A stretch of DNA of 41,161 nucleotides, from positions 1-41,161 of the forward strand of contig JANXRY010000027.1 in NCBI GenBank assembly GCA_025356635.1. Reading direction: 5' to 3'. Under the pieces are notes generated by a model that saw nothing but the letters and a program-made list of their open reading frames with translations, made no database searches and was not told the origin of the DNA. Every line of letters starts with the position of its first letter. Position 1 is the first letter of the stretch. Origin of the DNA: Gammaproteobacteria bacterium (lineage in GTDB: Bacteria > Pseudomonadota > Gammaproteobacteria > Xanthomonadales > Xanthomonadaceae). A program made the translations under genes and the position numbers. This document shows, piece by piece, positions 27,013-34,467 of the stretch.

Positions 27013-28116
27013 TCAGTGCCACAGTCGGGATTTAAGTTTGGACAGGCGCTCGGCGATCCGGAACGACGTTGAATCGGTGATCGCAAGCAAGCTCTTGGTG
27101 TTGTACAGCCAGACGTCGGAGACGAAACGCGCGATCGCGTCGAACTCCTGCGCTTCGATCCCGTTCGGTTCGGCTTCCGCCTCGTCCGCCGGCGGAAAAA
27201 GGCGGTCGCGGCCGGGGAAATATTCCGCCCGCACCCATTCGTTGCTTTCCGCGAAGGCGCGCTCGTAGGCCAGGCGCAATTCCGCCGGCATGACATACGG
27301 CGCACCGGAGTCGAAGGCATTCCTGACCATCTTGACCAGTCCGATCCGCACCCGGTTAGGTTGGTCGTGCTCATCGAGCATCGGCACATCGTGGTTGATC
27401 CGCCTGAGCAGTTCGATGGCCAGGCGCGGCAGGCTCAGATTCTGTGGCGAGGGAAACTGCAACACGCCGCTCGCATCGGAAAGGCCGATGCAGTCCATGA
27501 AGTCCGTCAACAATTCGCCGCCGACGAACGAATCGTGGTCGTGCAGCCTCGGCATCACCGAGCGTTCGCCGAATGCTTCCCGGAACCGCAGCAGCGTCCG
27601 ACGATGGTCACAGACGTTGCCGAAATATTCGTCGTCGGGCGGCGGCGGCTCTTCGGTGATGCCGTTCGACACCGCGGTCGAATATAGCGAGGTCGCGATG
27701 TCGACCTGGTGGCGCAGGTAGACCAGGATCCGGATGTCGTTGAAACCAAGCGCTTCGAGCAGCTCCCGTAGGCGCTGCAGTTCCTCGGGGGTCCGCAGTC
27801 GCGACTGGATCAGTTCGCAGGAAAAGACAACGGTGCGATCCGGGGCGATCTCGCGCAATTCGGCTTGCAACTCGCAGAACAATTCGTGCCGATGCTGTTC
27901 CAGCCGTTGCGGCGACACCAGCCCCCGCGCCTTGCGCAGGTAGTCCATGCGGTCGGGGTTGTAGTCCGCCAGCGCCAGGCGCTCGTCGTTCTTCAAGCCC
28001 GCCGACTGCGGGAATGCCACGCCTTGGCGCAACAGCGCATCGCGGTTGAGATGCAGGAATTCCTGGATGGTCTTGGTCCCAGTCTTCTCGGTGCCGATAT
28101 GCACGATGCATTTCAT
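27013..28116 (-). CDS. Sulfotransferase family protein
   Basis: 367 residues. The N-terminus 'VHIGTEKTGTKTIQEFL' (5-21) is the 5'-phosphosulfate-binding loop of PAPS-dependent sulfotransferases, and 'ILVYLRHQVDIATSLYS' matches the 3'-phosphate-binding region with its Arg and Ser. It would transfer sulfate from PAPS to a hydroxyl of a cytosolic glycan intermediate. It lies between the permease fusion (19-nt gap) and Wzt (7-nt gap), so a link to export is likely: a sulfated terminus could be the signal the Wzt C-terminal domain reads. That link is inference. No PAPS synthesis genes are in the window. Confidence 0.78.
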   Translation of the reverse strand: MKCIVHIGTEKTGTKTIQEFLHLNRDALLRQGVAFPQSAGLKNDERLALADYNPDRMDYLRKARGLVSPQRLEQHRHELFCELQAELREIAPDRTVVFSCELIQSRLRTPEELQRLRELLEALGFNDIRILVYLRHQVDIATSLYSTAVSNGITEEPPPPDDEYFGNVCDHRRTLLRFREAFGERSVMPRLHDHDSFVGGELLTDFMDCIGLSDASGVLQFPSPQNLSLPRLAIELLRRINHDVPMLDEHDQPNRVRIGLVKMVRNAFDSGAPYVMPAELRLAYERAFAESNEWVRAEYFPGRDRLFPPADEAEAEPNGIEAQEFDAIARFVSDVWLYNTKSLLAITDSTSFRIAERLSKLKSRLWH

Positions 28117-28135
28117 GCTGGAAATGCCAATGCGG

Positions 28136-30049
28136 TCAGATCACGTCGGCGAACGTACGTTCAGTACGGCGGAAATTGATCAACCCGCTCACTAGCAGTA
28201 CCAGGACGATGCCAAAGGAAAGCAGCATCGGGCCCGGATCCGGCGGCGTGTTGCCAAGCAGGCTCCAACGAAAGCCCTCGACGACGCCGACGATGGGATT
28301 GAGGCTGTACAGCCAACGCAGGTGTTCCGGCACCAAAGTGGTCGAATAGGCGATCGGCGAGATATACATCCAGACCTGGATCAGGAATGGCAGAAGCAAG
28401 CCGATGTCGCGGTATTTTACGTTCAATGCCGTCAGCCACAGGCCGAGCGCGAACGCCGTCAGGGTGGTGACGACGATGAACACCGGCAGCATCAGCAGCG
28501 CCGGTCCGGGCACGATCCGGTACCAGGCCATGACCAGGGCCAGGACGACGAACGCGACCCCGAAATCGGCCAAGCCGGAGATGGCCTTGCTGAGCGGGAT
28601 GATCAGCCGTGGGAAATAGATCTTGGTGACCAGGTTGGAGGCACCGACGATACTGTCGCTCGTACTGCTCAGCGCGCGGGCGAAATACAGCCAGGGCAGC
28701 AAGGCAGCCAGGGTGAACACCGAATACGGGTAGCCCTCGGACGGCAGCTTGGCGAAGCGCCCAAACACGAGGCTGAAGATCAGCATCGGCACGACCGGTT
28801 GCAGTACCGCCCAGGCCACGCCGAGCGCGCTCTGCTTGTATCGGATGCTGATGTCACGCCTGACCAACAGGCTGAGTAGGTCGCGATAGGCCCAAATCTC
28901 GCGCAGGTCGCTGCCCAGCGACTGCCCCTTGGCGGTGATTTCGGTGACATGCGCGTGGCCGAAGAATTCCGATTGGGTCGCTTCGTGCGGGGTCTCGGCA
29001 AGGACCGAGGGCGCAGGCGCTGGCTCGGCATCGGGCAGTTTCTCCCTCGACTGCTGCGCCGCCACGCGATCCCGATGGTGGCGGTTCAACCACCGCCATG
29101 CCGTACCGACGATGCCGTCGATGTCGGCGTGGCGCGGCGTCCAGCCCAATTCGCGACGAATTTTCTCGGCGCTGCCGACCAGGCTCGGCGGGTCGCCGGC
29201 GCGACGCGGACCGACCTGCACTTTCACGGACCGGCCGGTGACACGCTCGGCCGATGCGATGACTTCCTTGACCGAAAAGCCCTGGCCATTGCCGAGGTTG
29301 TAACAGGTCACGCCCGGCGATGCCGTCGCCAATGCGTCGAGCGCGAGCAGGTGCGCCTGCGCGAGGTCGTCGACATGGACGTAGTCGCGTATGCAAGTAC
29401 CATCGGCAGTCGGGTAATCCTCCCCGTAAATCACCAGTTCCGGGCGCAGGCCCAGCGCCGTCTCCAGCACCAGCGGGATCAGGTGCGTTTCCGGGTCGTG
29501 GTCCTCGCCGATTTCGCCGGCGGCGTCGGCGCCAGCGGCATTGAAATAACGCAGCGTCGTCGAGCGCAGGCCATGGGCCGCGCCAAAGTCGGCGAGCATG
29601 CGTTCCACCATTAGTTTCGACGCGCCGTAAGGATTGATCGGCCGCTGCGGGTGCTCTTCGTCGATCGGGCTGTGGTCGGGAACGCCATAGGTGGCGCAGG
29701 TGCTGGAGAACACCAGCTGATTGACGCCATGATCGCGCATGGTTTCCAGCAGCGCGAGCGTGGCAGCTACATTGTTCCGGTAGTACTTGCCCGGATCGAT
29801 GACCGACTCGCCGACGAACGCGAACGCCGCGAAATGCATGACCGCATCGGGTTTCCAGCGCCGGAACACCTCGTCCAGGCGTGCCCGGTCGGCGAGGTCG
29901 CCTTCCTCCAGCGGCCCCCAGCGAACCGCCCAGCGGTGGCCGAAGACCAGATTGTCGTAGACGACCGGCGTATGACCCGCCGCCGCCAGGGCTTTACAGG
30001 CATGACTGCCGATGTAACCAGCGCCGCCCAATACCAGTATCACGCTCAT
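28136..30049 (-). CDS. Fusion: UDP-glucose 4-epimerase (GalE) - O-antigen ABC permease (Wzm)
   Basis: 637 residues with two complete parts. Residues 1-325 are GalE: GGAGYIG (8-14), Ser/Thr at 116-118, YGASK (141-145) and 'TCIRDYVHVDDLA'; it interconverts UDP-Glc and UDP-Gal. Residues 331-380 form a Pro/Ala/Glu-rich linker. Residues 381-637 are an ABC-2 type permease ('DLREIWAYRDLLSLLVRRDI', 'RYKQSALGVAWAVLQP', six hydrophobic segments), the membrane half of an O-antigen exporter. No in-frame Met or GTG precedes the permease, so it cannot easily be made separately. The ATG at 30049 overlaps the regulator stop as ATGA; the frame extends upstream but carries no GalE sequence there. A sequencing frameshift hiding two genes is the alternative. 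Confidence 0.88.
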   Translation of the reverse strand: MSVILVLGGAGYIGSHACKALAAAGHTPVVYDNLVFGHRWAVRWGPLEEGDLADRARLDEVFRRWKPDAVMHFAAFAFVGESVIDPGKYYRNNVAATLALLETMRDHGVNQLVFSSTCATYGVPDHSPIDEEHPQRPINPYGASKLMVERMLADFGAAHGLRSTTLRYFNAAGADAAGEIGEDHDPETHLIPLVLETALGLRPELVIYGEDYPTADGTCIRDYVHVDDLAQAHLLALDALATASPGVTCYNLGNGQGFSVKEVIASAERVTGRSVKVQVGPRRAGDPPSLVGSAEKIRRELGWTPRHADIDGIVGTAWRWLNRHHRDRVAAQQSREKLPDAEPAPAPSVLAETPHEATQSEFFGHAHVTEITAKGQSLGSDLREIWAYRDLLSLLVRRDISIRYKQSALGVAWAVLQPVVPMLIFSLVFGRFAKLPSEGYPYSVFTLAALLPWLYFARALSSTSDSIVGASNLVTKIYFPRLIIPLSKAISGLADFGVAFVVLALVMAWYRIVPGPALLMLPVFIVVTTLTAFALGLWLTALNVKYRDIGLLLPFLIQVWMYISPIAYSTTLVPEHLRWLYSLNPIVGVVEGFRWSLLGNTPPDPGPMLLSFGIVLVLLVSGLINFRRTERTFADVI

Positions 30050-30399
30050 TTTATCGATGCCCTTTGTTGTACGCCGACATCGCCATCCGCAACTTCCCGT
30101 CGCAACTCGGCGATTTCCCGTTCCAGGTTTTCGAACTCGACCTGCTTGCGGCGCAGGAATTCGGAAGTCGCGCTGCCCTTGGCGCGCAAACCACTGGGCG
30201 TGAGCACATAAGCATAAGCGAGCTTGTTCTGGCTGTTGCGGAAGTTGTTGACCTTCACCCAACCCTTGTCGATCAAGGCGCGCAGGCAGTAGTTGGTTTT
30301 GCCTAGCGACAGACCCAAACGCAAGGCAAGTTCACGCTGCGAGAGATCAGGACTCTCGGTGAGCTGGCGCAGGAGTTGCAGGCGGAGATCTTCGTCCAT
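30046..30399 (-). CDS. EPS-associated MarR-family transcriptional regulator
   Basis: 117 residues. A winged helix-turn-helix occupies about 15-55 ('SQRELALRLGLSLGKTNYCL' then 'ALIDKGWVKVNNF'), followed by 'YVLTPSGL' and a C-terminal helix rich in Glu/Arg, likely a coiled coil for dimerisation. This matches the small MarR-type regulators that sit at the head of exopolysaccharide operons in beta- and gammaproteobacteria. It is the first gene after ops, and its stop overlaps the GalE start as ATGA. Whether it represses or activates this operon cannot be read from sequence. Confidence 0.87.
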   Translation of the reverse strand: MDEDLRLQLLRQLTESPDLSQRELALRLGLSLGKTNYCLRALIDKGWVKVNNFRNSQNKLAYAYVLTPSGLRAKGSATSEFLRRKQVEFENLEREIAELRREVADGDVGVQQRASIK

Positions 30400-30410
30400 T
30401 TCGGTTTTGA

Positions 30411-30422
30411 CACGCTACCGCC
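30411..30422 (-). promoter_or_regulatory. ops element (RfaH recruitment site)
   Basis: The minus strand reads GGCGGTAGCGTG, an exact match to the enterobacterial ops consensus GGCGGTAGNNT. It is 11 nt upstream of the MarR-type gene's ATG and just downstream of the rfaH-like gene. A small CCCAT/ATGGG hairpin with a GCCG loop abuts it upstream. The following start codon lacks a clear Shine-Dalgarno sequence, as expected where RfaH recruits the ribosome. Confidence 0.85.
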
Positions 30423-30495
30423 CATCGGCATGGGGCATTCCGCAGGGCCAGACACTCACATTGATCCAGCGCAGGGCGCCGGAAATATCACTGAC

Positions 30496-31005
30496 TCAGA
30501 CGCAAAGCCCGAGCTGTGACCTCGGCACCACCACTTCGCGATTCGTTCCCAACATTTGCAGCAGCAGGCGGACGCGATCCATTCCTTCCCCGCACAGGAA
30601 GACGCCTTCCCAACCCACCAGAGGGCCGTCCATCACTCGAACGCCCTGCCCCGGCGCCAGCTCGGGCGTAGCCAGCTTGATCAGGCCGTCGTCGGCATCG
30701 ATGCGACTCTTGATCCGTTCGACAACAGCATCCGGAATCCGGGCCGGTTCGGCGCCGAAGCGCACCAGCCCGATCGCACCGCGAGTCGAACGAACCGGCG
30801 CCAGCGATACTGCATCCGGGTCTGCGCGCAGGAACAGATAGTTCGGAAACAGGGATTCAACGCGAGTCTTGAGCCCTACGGCGCCGCGCAATACCCGCTT
30901 CACCTGCGGCAGCAGGCATTGGTAACCCTGGCGGACCAGATGCTCCTGGGCCACTGCTTCAGAACGTGGTTTGGTGACAACGGCAAACCAGGCTTCCAAG
31001 CCCAT
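30496..31005 (-). CDS. rfaH: RfaH/NusG-family transcription antiterminator
   Basis: 169 residues from the ATG at 31005; an in-frame TTG at 31020 would add five residues but lies within an inverted repeat. The N-terminal NGN domain is recognisable ('WFAVVTKPRSEAVAQEHL', 'QGYQCLLPQ', 'ESLFPNYLFLR'), followed by a C-terminal KOW-like segment ('GQGVRVMDGPLVGWEGVF'). RfaH proteins bind RNA polymerase paused at an ops site in the non-template strand, suppress termination over long operons and recruit ribosomes. A perfect ops element lies 73 nt downstream of this gene's stop, at the head of a roughly 30-kb gene run. That makes local, in-cis-neighbour action very likely. NusG itself is unlikely, given the divergent NGN and the context. 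Confidence 0.9.
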   Translation of the reverse strand: MGLEAWFAVVTKPRSEAVAQEHLVRQGYQCLLPQVKRVLRGAVGLKTRVESLFPNYLFLRADPDAVSLAPVRSTRGAIGLVRFGAEPARIPDAVVERIKSRIDADDGLIKLATPELAPGQGVRVMDGPLVGWEGVFLCGEGMDRVRLLLQMLGTNREVVVPRSQLGLCV

Positions 31006-31011
31006 CCCCAG

Positions 31012-31032
31012 TGCGTTCAATCGTTGAACGCA
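31012..31032. repeat. Perfect 9-bp inverted repeat just upstream of rfaH-like start
   Basis: Arms TGCGTTCAA and TTGAACGCA flank the 3-nt centre TCG on the plus strand. The dyad ends 6 nt before the likely ATG at 31005. It could be an operator or an mRNA hairpin that masks the start region. A TTG start at 31020 would fall inside it, which argues for the ATG. Confidence 0.5.
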
Positions 31033-31063
31033 AGGTATCCCACCCGCATCGGGCTTGCAAGCT

Positions 31064-32023
31064 TCAGATTTCTTTCAACAAATTGTCGAAATAGACGATG
31101 GTCTTGAGCAGCCCCTCGCGCAGTTCGACTTTGGGCTGCCAGCCCATCTTTGTTTGAGCCACCGAGATGTCTGGCCGGCGTTGGGTTGGGTCGTCCGCTG
31201 GTAGCGGCTTGAATACCAGTTGCGAAGCGGAGCCGGTCAACTCGATGACTTTTTCGGCGAGCTGCCGAATGGTGAATTCACCCGGATTGCCGAGATTCAT
31301 CGGGCCGGTGAAGCCTTTCTCGGTGGCCATCAGGCCGATGAAGCCGTCAATCAGGTCGTCCACATAACAGAACGCGCGGGTTTGCTGCCCTTCCCCGTAG
31401 ATGGTGATCGGCTCGCCTTTCAATGCCTGGACGATGAAGTTGGAAACCACCCGGCCATCGTTCGGATGCATGCGCGGGCCGTAGGTGTTGAAGATCCGCG
31501 CCACCTTGATGTCGAGGTTGTGCTGGCGGTGATAGTCGAAGAACAGGGTCTCGGCGCAGCGCTTGCCCTCGTCGTAGCAGGAGCGGATGCCGATCGGGTT
31601 GACGTTGCCCCAGTAGCCCTCGGTTTGCGGGTGCTGGCTGGGGTCGCCGTAGACCTCGCTGGTGGAGGCCTGGAAGATCCGGCAGCGCAGGCGCTTGGCC
31701 AGGCCGAGCATGTTGATGGCGCCGTGCACGGAGGTCTTGGTGGTCTGCACCGGATCGTGCTGGTAATGGATCGGCGACGCCGGGCACGCCAGGTTGTAGA
31801 TCTCGTCCACTTCCAGGTACAGCGGGAAGGTCACGTCGTGGCGCACGAACTCGAAGCGCGGGTGGCCGTGCAGGTGCTCGATATTGCGCTTGGACCCGGT
31901 GAACAGGTTGTCCGCACAAACCACCTCGTGCCCCTGCGCCAAGAGGCGATCGGTCAGGTGCGAACCCAGGAACCCGGCGCCACCGGTGATCAGGACACGT
32001 TTGCGGCTTTCGTAGTTACGCAC
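31064..32023 (-). CDS. uxs: UDP-glucuronate decarboxylase (UDP-xylose synthase)
   Basis: 319 residues, an extended short-chain dehydrogenase/reductase that converts UDP-glucuronate to UDP-xylose with bound NAD in the cytosol. The nucleotide-binding GGAGFLG is at 14-20, the 'TSEVYGDP' motif and the YxxxK catalytic pair in '[11 protein letters not shown]' are present, and '[10 protein letters not shown]' plus '[11 protein letters not shown]' are typical of the UXS subfamily. Length fits the soluble bacterial form. The start is a GTG at 32023 with GGAG nine nt upstream. A UDP-glucose dehydrogenase to make the substrate is not in this window. The strong match to UXS motifs makes the call firm. 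Confidence 0.92.
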   Translation of the reverse strand: MRNYESRKRVLITGGAGFLGSHLTDRLLAQGHEVVCADNLFTGSKRNIEHLHGHPRFEFVRHDVTFPLYLEVDEIYNLACPASPIHYQHDPVQTTKTSVHGAINMLGLAKRLRCRIFQASTSEVYGDPSQHPQTEGYWGNVNPIGIRSCYDEGKRCAETLFFDYHRQHNLDIKVARIFNTYGPRMHPNDGRVVSNFIVQALKGEPITIYGEGQQTRAFCYVDDLIDGFIGLMATEKGFTGPMNLGNPGEFTIRQLAEKVIELTGSASQLVFKPLPADDPTQRRPDISVAQTKMGWQPKVELREGLLKTIVYFDNLLKEI

Positions 32024-32058
32024 TATTTACTTCTCCAGATTCATGGCTCGTCATAGAT

Positions 32059-32084
32059 GACAAGCGGGCTAGCATCCACTTGTC
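32059..32084 (-). other. Hairpin between nucleotidyltransferase and UDP-xylose synthase
   Basis: GACAAGTGG and CCGCTTGTC pair over 9 bp (one U-G wobble) around the 8-nt loop ATGCTAGC in the transcript. No T-tract follows, so it does not qualify as an intrinsic terminator. It sits in the 72-nt gap and could be an attenuator or an mRNA-stability element. Confidence 0.35.
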
Positions 32085-32095
32085 GCCTCATAAAT

Positions 32096-33289
32096 TCAAT
32101 TCCTGCGAAATGACGCCGACGCATACTTCCATGCAAGGCGGGCCCACCGCAGCGGCAAATAGAGGGCACTCAATGGGCCCGGCAGTGACCAGCCGGTCCA
32201 CTCTACCAAGCCAGGCATAAGCACCACATCAGTCGCGTGGATCAGTCGTTGCCGCCCTGTTTCGTATAACGCGAAGTTCAGCTTCATCCGCTTGAAGGCT
32301 CCTGGCATCGGCGTGTCTGGATCGAGTAGGCCGGGAATGCTGGCCAATGCGATCCGTTTCGCCTCGATCTGGGTCGCCAACCAAGACCGGACCACGTCCG
32401 GCAGTTCGACTCGCAGCAAGACTTCCATCAGATGCAGCCCGTATGCCAGCCGTCGCCCTGCGTTCTGGCTTTCGGCCCGGGCGATGATCCAGGCCCAATC
32501 CAGCGTGGGCTGTTGCCGGATCAATTCGGCGACATCCACCAACCAGCCCAGGCTTGCCCAGAAATGCTTGCTGCCATGCAGGCAAAGCACAAGTAACAGT
32601 TCACTTGGCGAAAACGCCTTCACATCCTGGCCTTCGAACCGGGCGGTTGGCAGGTTCGACCACCAGCAAGTGTCCGACGACTCGACCGGAAACTCGGCGT
32701 CCGTCTTCCAATGCAGTTCGACCAGAATGGCCGGTTGATCCCGCTTGAGCGCCAAGTGGTAATGCATTCGCGAATTTGCGAGACCTGCTTCGACAGCAGG
32801 TGCCATCGGATAATGTGGTTGATAGCCCCTCGTCTCGAGCAAGGCCTTTGCCTGAAGAATATCCCCAGGTCGCAGCAGCAGGTCGAGGTCCCCGTAAACA
32901 CGCAACGCAAGATCGCCGTAGACCCTCGCTGCTAGTACCGGCCCCTTGTAAGGGATTGCAGGAATATCGTGTTCATCGAGAAACTGGAGAATTGCGATCA
33001 ACTCCGCGGCCATTATCTTGTTCCGCCGACGCAGGAGTTGCTGTTGACTCCACAGCTCGGCATAGATCAACTTGGGTAGCCGCTCTCCGAGGTGCAGGAA
33101 AACCAGCGGGCGCAACCCATGCACTGCGGCCAACTCCAGCAGCGAGATCCAGTCAAGGTCGCGCGCGAGCAACTGCGCGATCCGATCACGCTGATCGGCT
33201 GTCGGCTGCAGGCAGGCGCAGCACAGCAGTAGCTCCGCTTCCAGCGATAACGCCGGGTACTCGGCCAACGATGTCTTGCGCGCCGCCAT
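32096..33289 (-). CDS. Nucleotidyltransferase family protein (NTP_transf_5 type)
   Basis: 397 residues. The N-terminal half holds YKGP (114-117) and 'LRVYGDLDLLL' (129-139), whose two spaced Asp residues (134, 136) form the metal site of the uncharacterised nucleotidyltransferase family PF14907. These proteins recur in lasso clusters beside HPr-kinase-like genes; in the pseudomycoidin system such a protein was reported to act on the phosphorylated peptide, adding hexose. They also recur in EPS loci. Here it follows the methyltransferase by 3 nt and closes the RiPP-like block. Substrate is unknown; modification of a phosphorylated C-terminal Thr is a testable guess. Confidence 0.75.
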   Translation of the reverse strand: MAARKTSLAEYPALSLEAELLLCCACLQPTADQRDRIAQLLARDLDWISLLELAAVHGLRPLVFLHLGERLPKLIYAELWSQQQLLRRRNKIMAAELIAILQFLDEHDIPAIPYKGPVLAARVYGDLALRVYGDLDLLLRPGDILQAKALLETRGYQPHYPMAPAVEAGLANSRMHYHLALKRDQPAILVELHWKTDAEFPVESSDTCWWSNLPTARFEGQDVKAFSPSELLLVLCLHGSKHFWASLGWLVDVAELIRQQPTLDWAWIIARAESQNAGRRLAYGLHLMEVLLRVELPDVVRSWLATQIEAKRIALASIPGLLDPDTPMPGAFKRMKLNFALYETGRQRLIHATDVVLMPGLVEWTGWSLPGPLSALYLPLRWARLAWKYASASFRRN

Positions 33290-33292
33290 GAA

Positions 33293-34450
33293 CTAACGAC
33301 TGTAGCGCAGCGAAAGCTCGCCGACGCGCGCCAGCGCCCGCCGCCAGTCGTTGAATCGGCTCGGGTAGCCCATCGCAATACGGCGACTAATCTCCGCCAA
33401 AGACTGCCCATCACGCATCAGTTGCAGGATCGTCAGGTCGATGTCGCCGTCCTCGCCAATCTGCGGCACGTAGTCGGCGGCGCGTTTGCGAAATGACGCC
33501 AACGACAACGACTCACCGGCAAGGTCGGACTGGCGGAAACTGGCCTTGATTACGGCGGAATCGCCTTGCCCAAGTACCGTGGTTTCCCATCGCCATACGT
33601 ATTCTTCGCCGACGAGATCGGCCGTCAGCCGTATATCAAGAACATCCCCGGCCTGCAATGCCACCGGCTCCGGAAATGGCATGAACAAGTTCCGATAGAT
33701 TGCGCGCGGCGCCTCGGGAAGTCCCGGCGCATTGGCGAATCCTATGCCTTCGGAAAGTGTGGCGTCGAACCACGCGCAAAGCCCATGGGCCACGCCGTTT
33801 CGCGTCGCCTCCAAGCGGGCCGCACCAGCAAAGTCCGGGCTTTCGATCAAGCGATAGTCCAGCGTGCCAAGGTGCATCGGCTCCGACAGCAGCTGCGAAG
33901 CGTTAGCGGCAACGCGCCGATAACGGTTCACCATCCGCTTGCGCGCAGGCTCCATCGCAATTCCGTAGGGGCCGTCGCTCCAAGGCGAAATGATCGTCTT
34001 GTAGGTCTCGGGGTCTTCCAGCACCGATATCCAGAGATCGTCGCGCTCGGGGATCTGCACCCCACCCGGCTTCAACAGGCGCTGGCGTGCATCAACGATT
34101 GAGGGAATGTGCTGGCCGAAGAGCGGCAACACGCCACGGAGATCGGAGATCACCACATCGGCCTGCTCGTTCAATTCCAGTTCTGTCGACAGGATCTGGT
34201 GGAATTCGATCGCGTCGGCGCAGCCATTGTCGGCAGCGATTTCCCGTGCGATCTGGATGGAATCATTGGGCTCCACAGCGATGACCCGGCGCGCACCGAA
34301 CTGGTGGGCAAGTACGGCGAAAATTCCGGTGCCGGTTCCAATATCGAGCACCACCGATCCTGGCCGGACGGCATTGCGCAGTGCACGCACGTAGGCTTCC
34401 ATGCGCACGCTGTCGAGGATCATGTCGCCGAAGCCACTGAGGCTATACAT
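33293..34450 (-). CDS. PRMT-fold SAM methyltransferase with PqqD-like C-terminal tail
   Basis: 385 residues. Motif I is VLDIGTGTG (34-42) with the acidic ribose-binding Glu60 in 'VIAVEP', and an N-terminal 'MYSLSGFGDMILDSVRMEAY' helix like the SAM-clamping helix of protein arginine methyltransferases. The diagnostic double-E loop is not kept: the 'SEWMG' position reads 'SDLRG' and the second Glu is missing, so arginine may not be the substrate. The core peptide has no Arg. The last 60 residues ('GDIDLTILQLMRDGQSLAEI') resemble the helical half of PqqD-like domains and might supply a recognition function the cluster otherwise lacks; this is weak inference. GGAG sits 5 nt before the ATG. The gene is only 3 nt from the nucleotidyltransferase. 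Confidence 0.7.
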   Translation of the reverse strand: MYSLSGFGDMILDSVRMEAYVRALRNAVRPGSVVLDIGTGTGIFAVLAHQFGARRVIAVEPNDSIQIAREIAADNGCADAIEFHQILSTELELNEQADVVISDLRGVLPLFGQHIPSIVDARQRLLKPGGVQIPERDDLWISVLEDPETYKTIISPWSDGPYGIAMEPARKRMVNRYRRVAANASQLLSEPMHLGTLDYRLIESPDFAGAARLEATRNGVAHGLCAWFDATLSEGIGFANAPGLPEAPRAIYRNLFMPFPEPVALQAGDVLDIRLTADLVGEEYVWRWETTVLGQGDSAVIKASFRQSDLAGESLSLASFRKRAADYVPQIGEDGDIDLTILQLMRDGQSLAEISRRIAMGYPSRFNDWRRALARVGELSLRYSR

Positions 34451-34467
34451 ACGGGCTCCGCTGGAGG

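Noticed and set aside
28136-30262. Longer version of the GalE-permease fusion starting at 30262
   Set aside because: The first 71 residues lie inside the MarR-type gene in another frame; the ATG at 30049 has an ATGA overlap and begins the Rossmann motif.
32024-32095. Possible sigma-70 promoter (TTGTCA with a downstream AT-rich hexamer) before UDP-xylose synthase
   Set aside because: No convincing -10 at proper spacing, and the TTGTCA is part of the hairpin stem.
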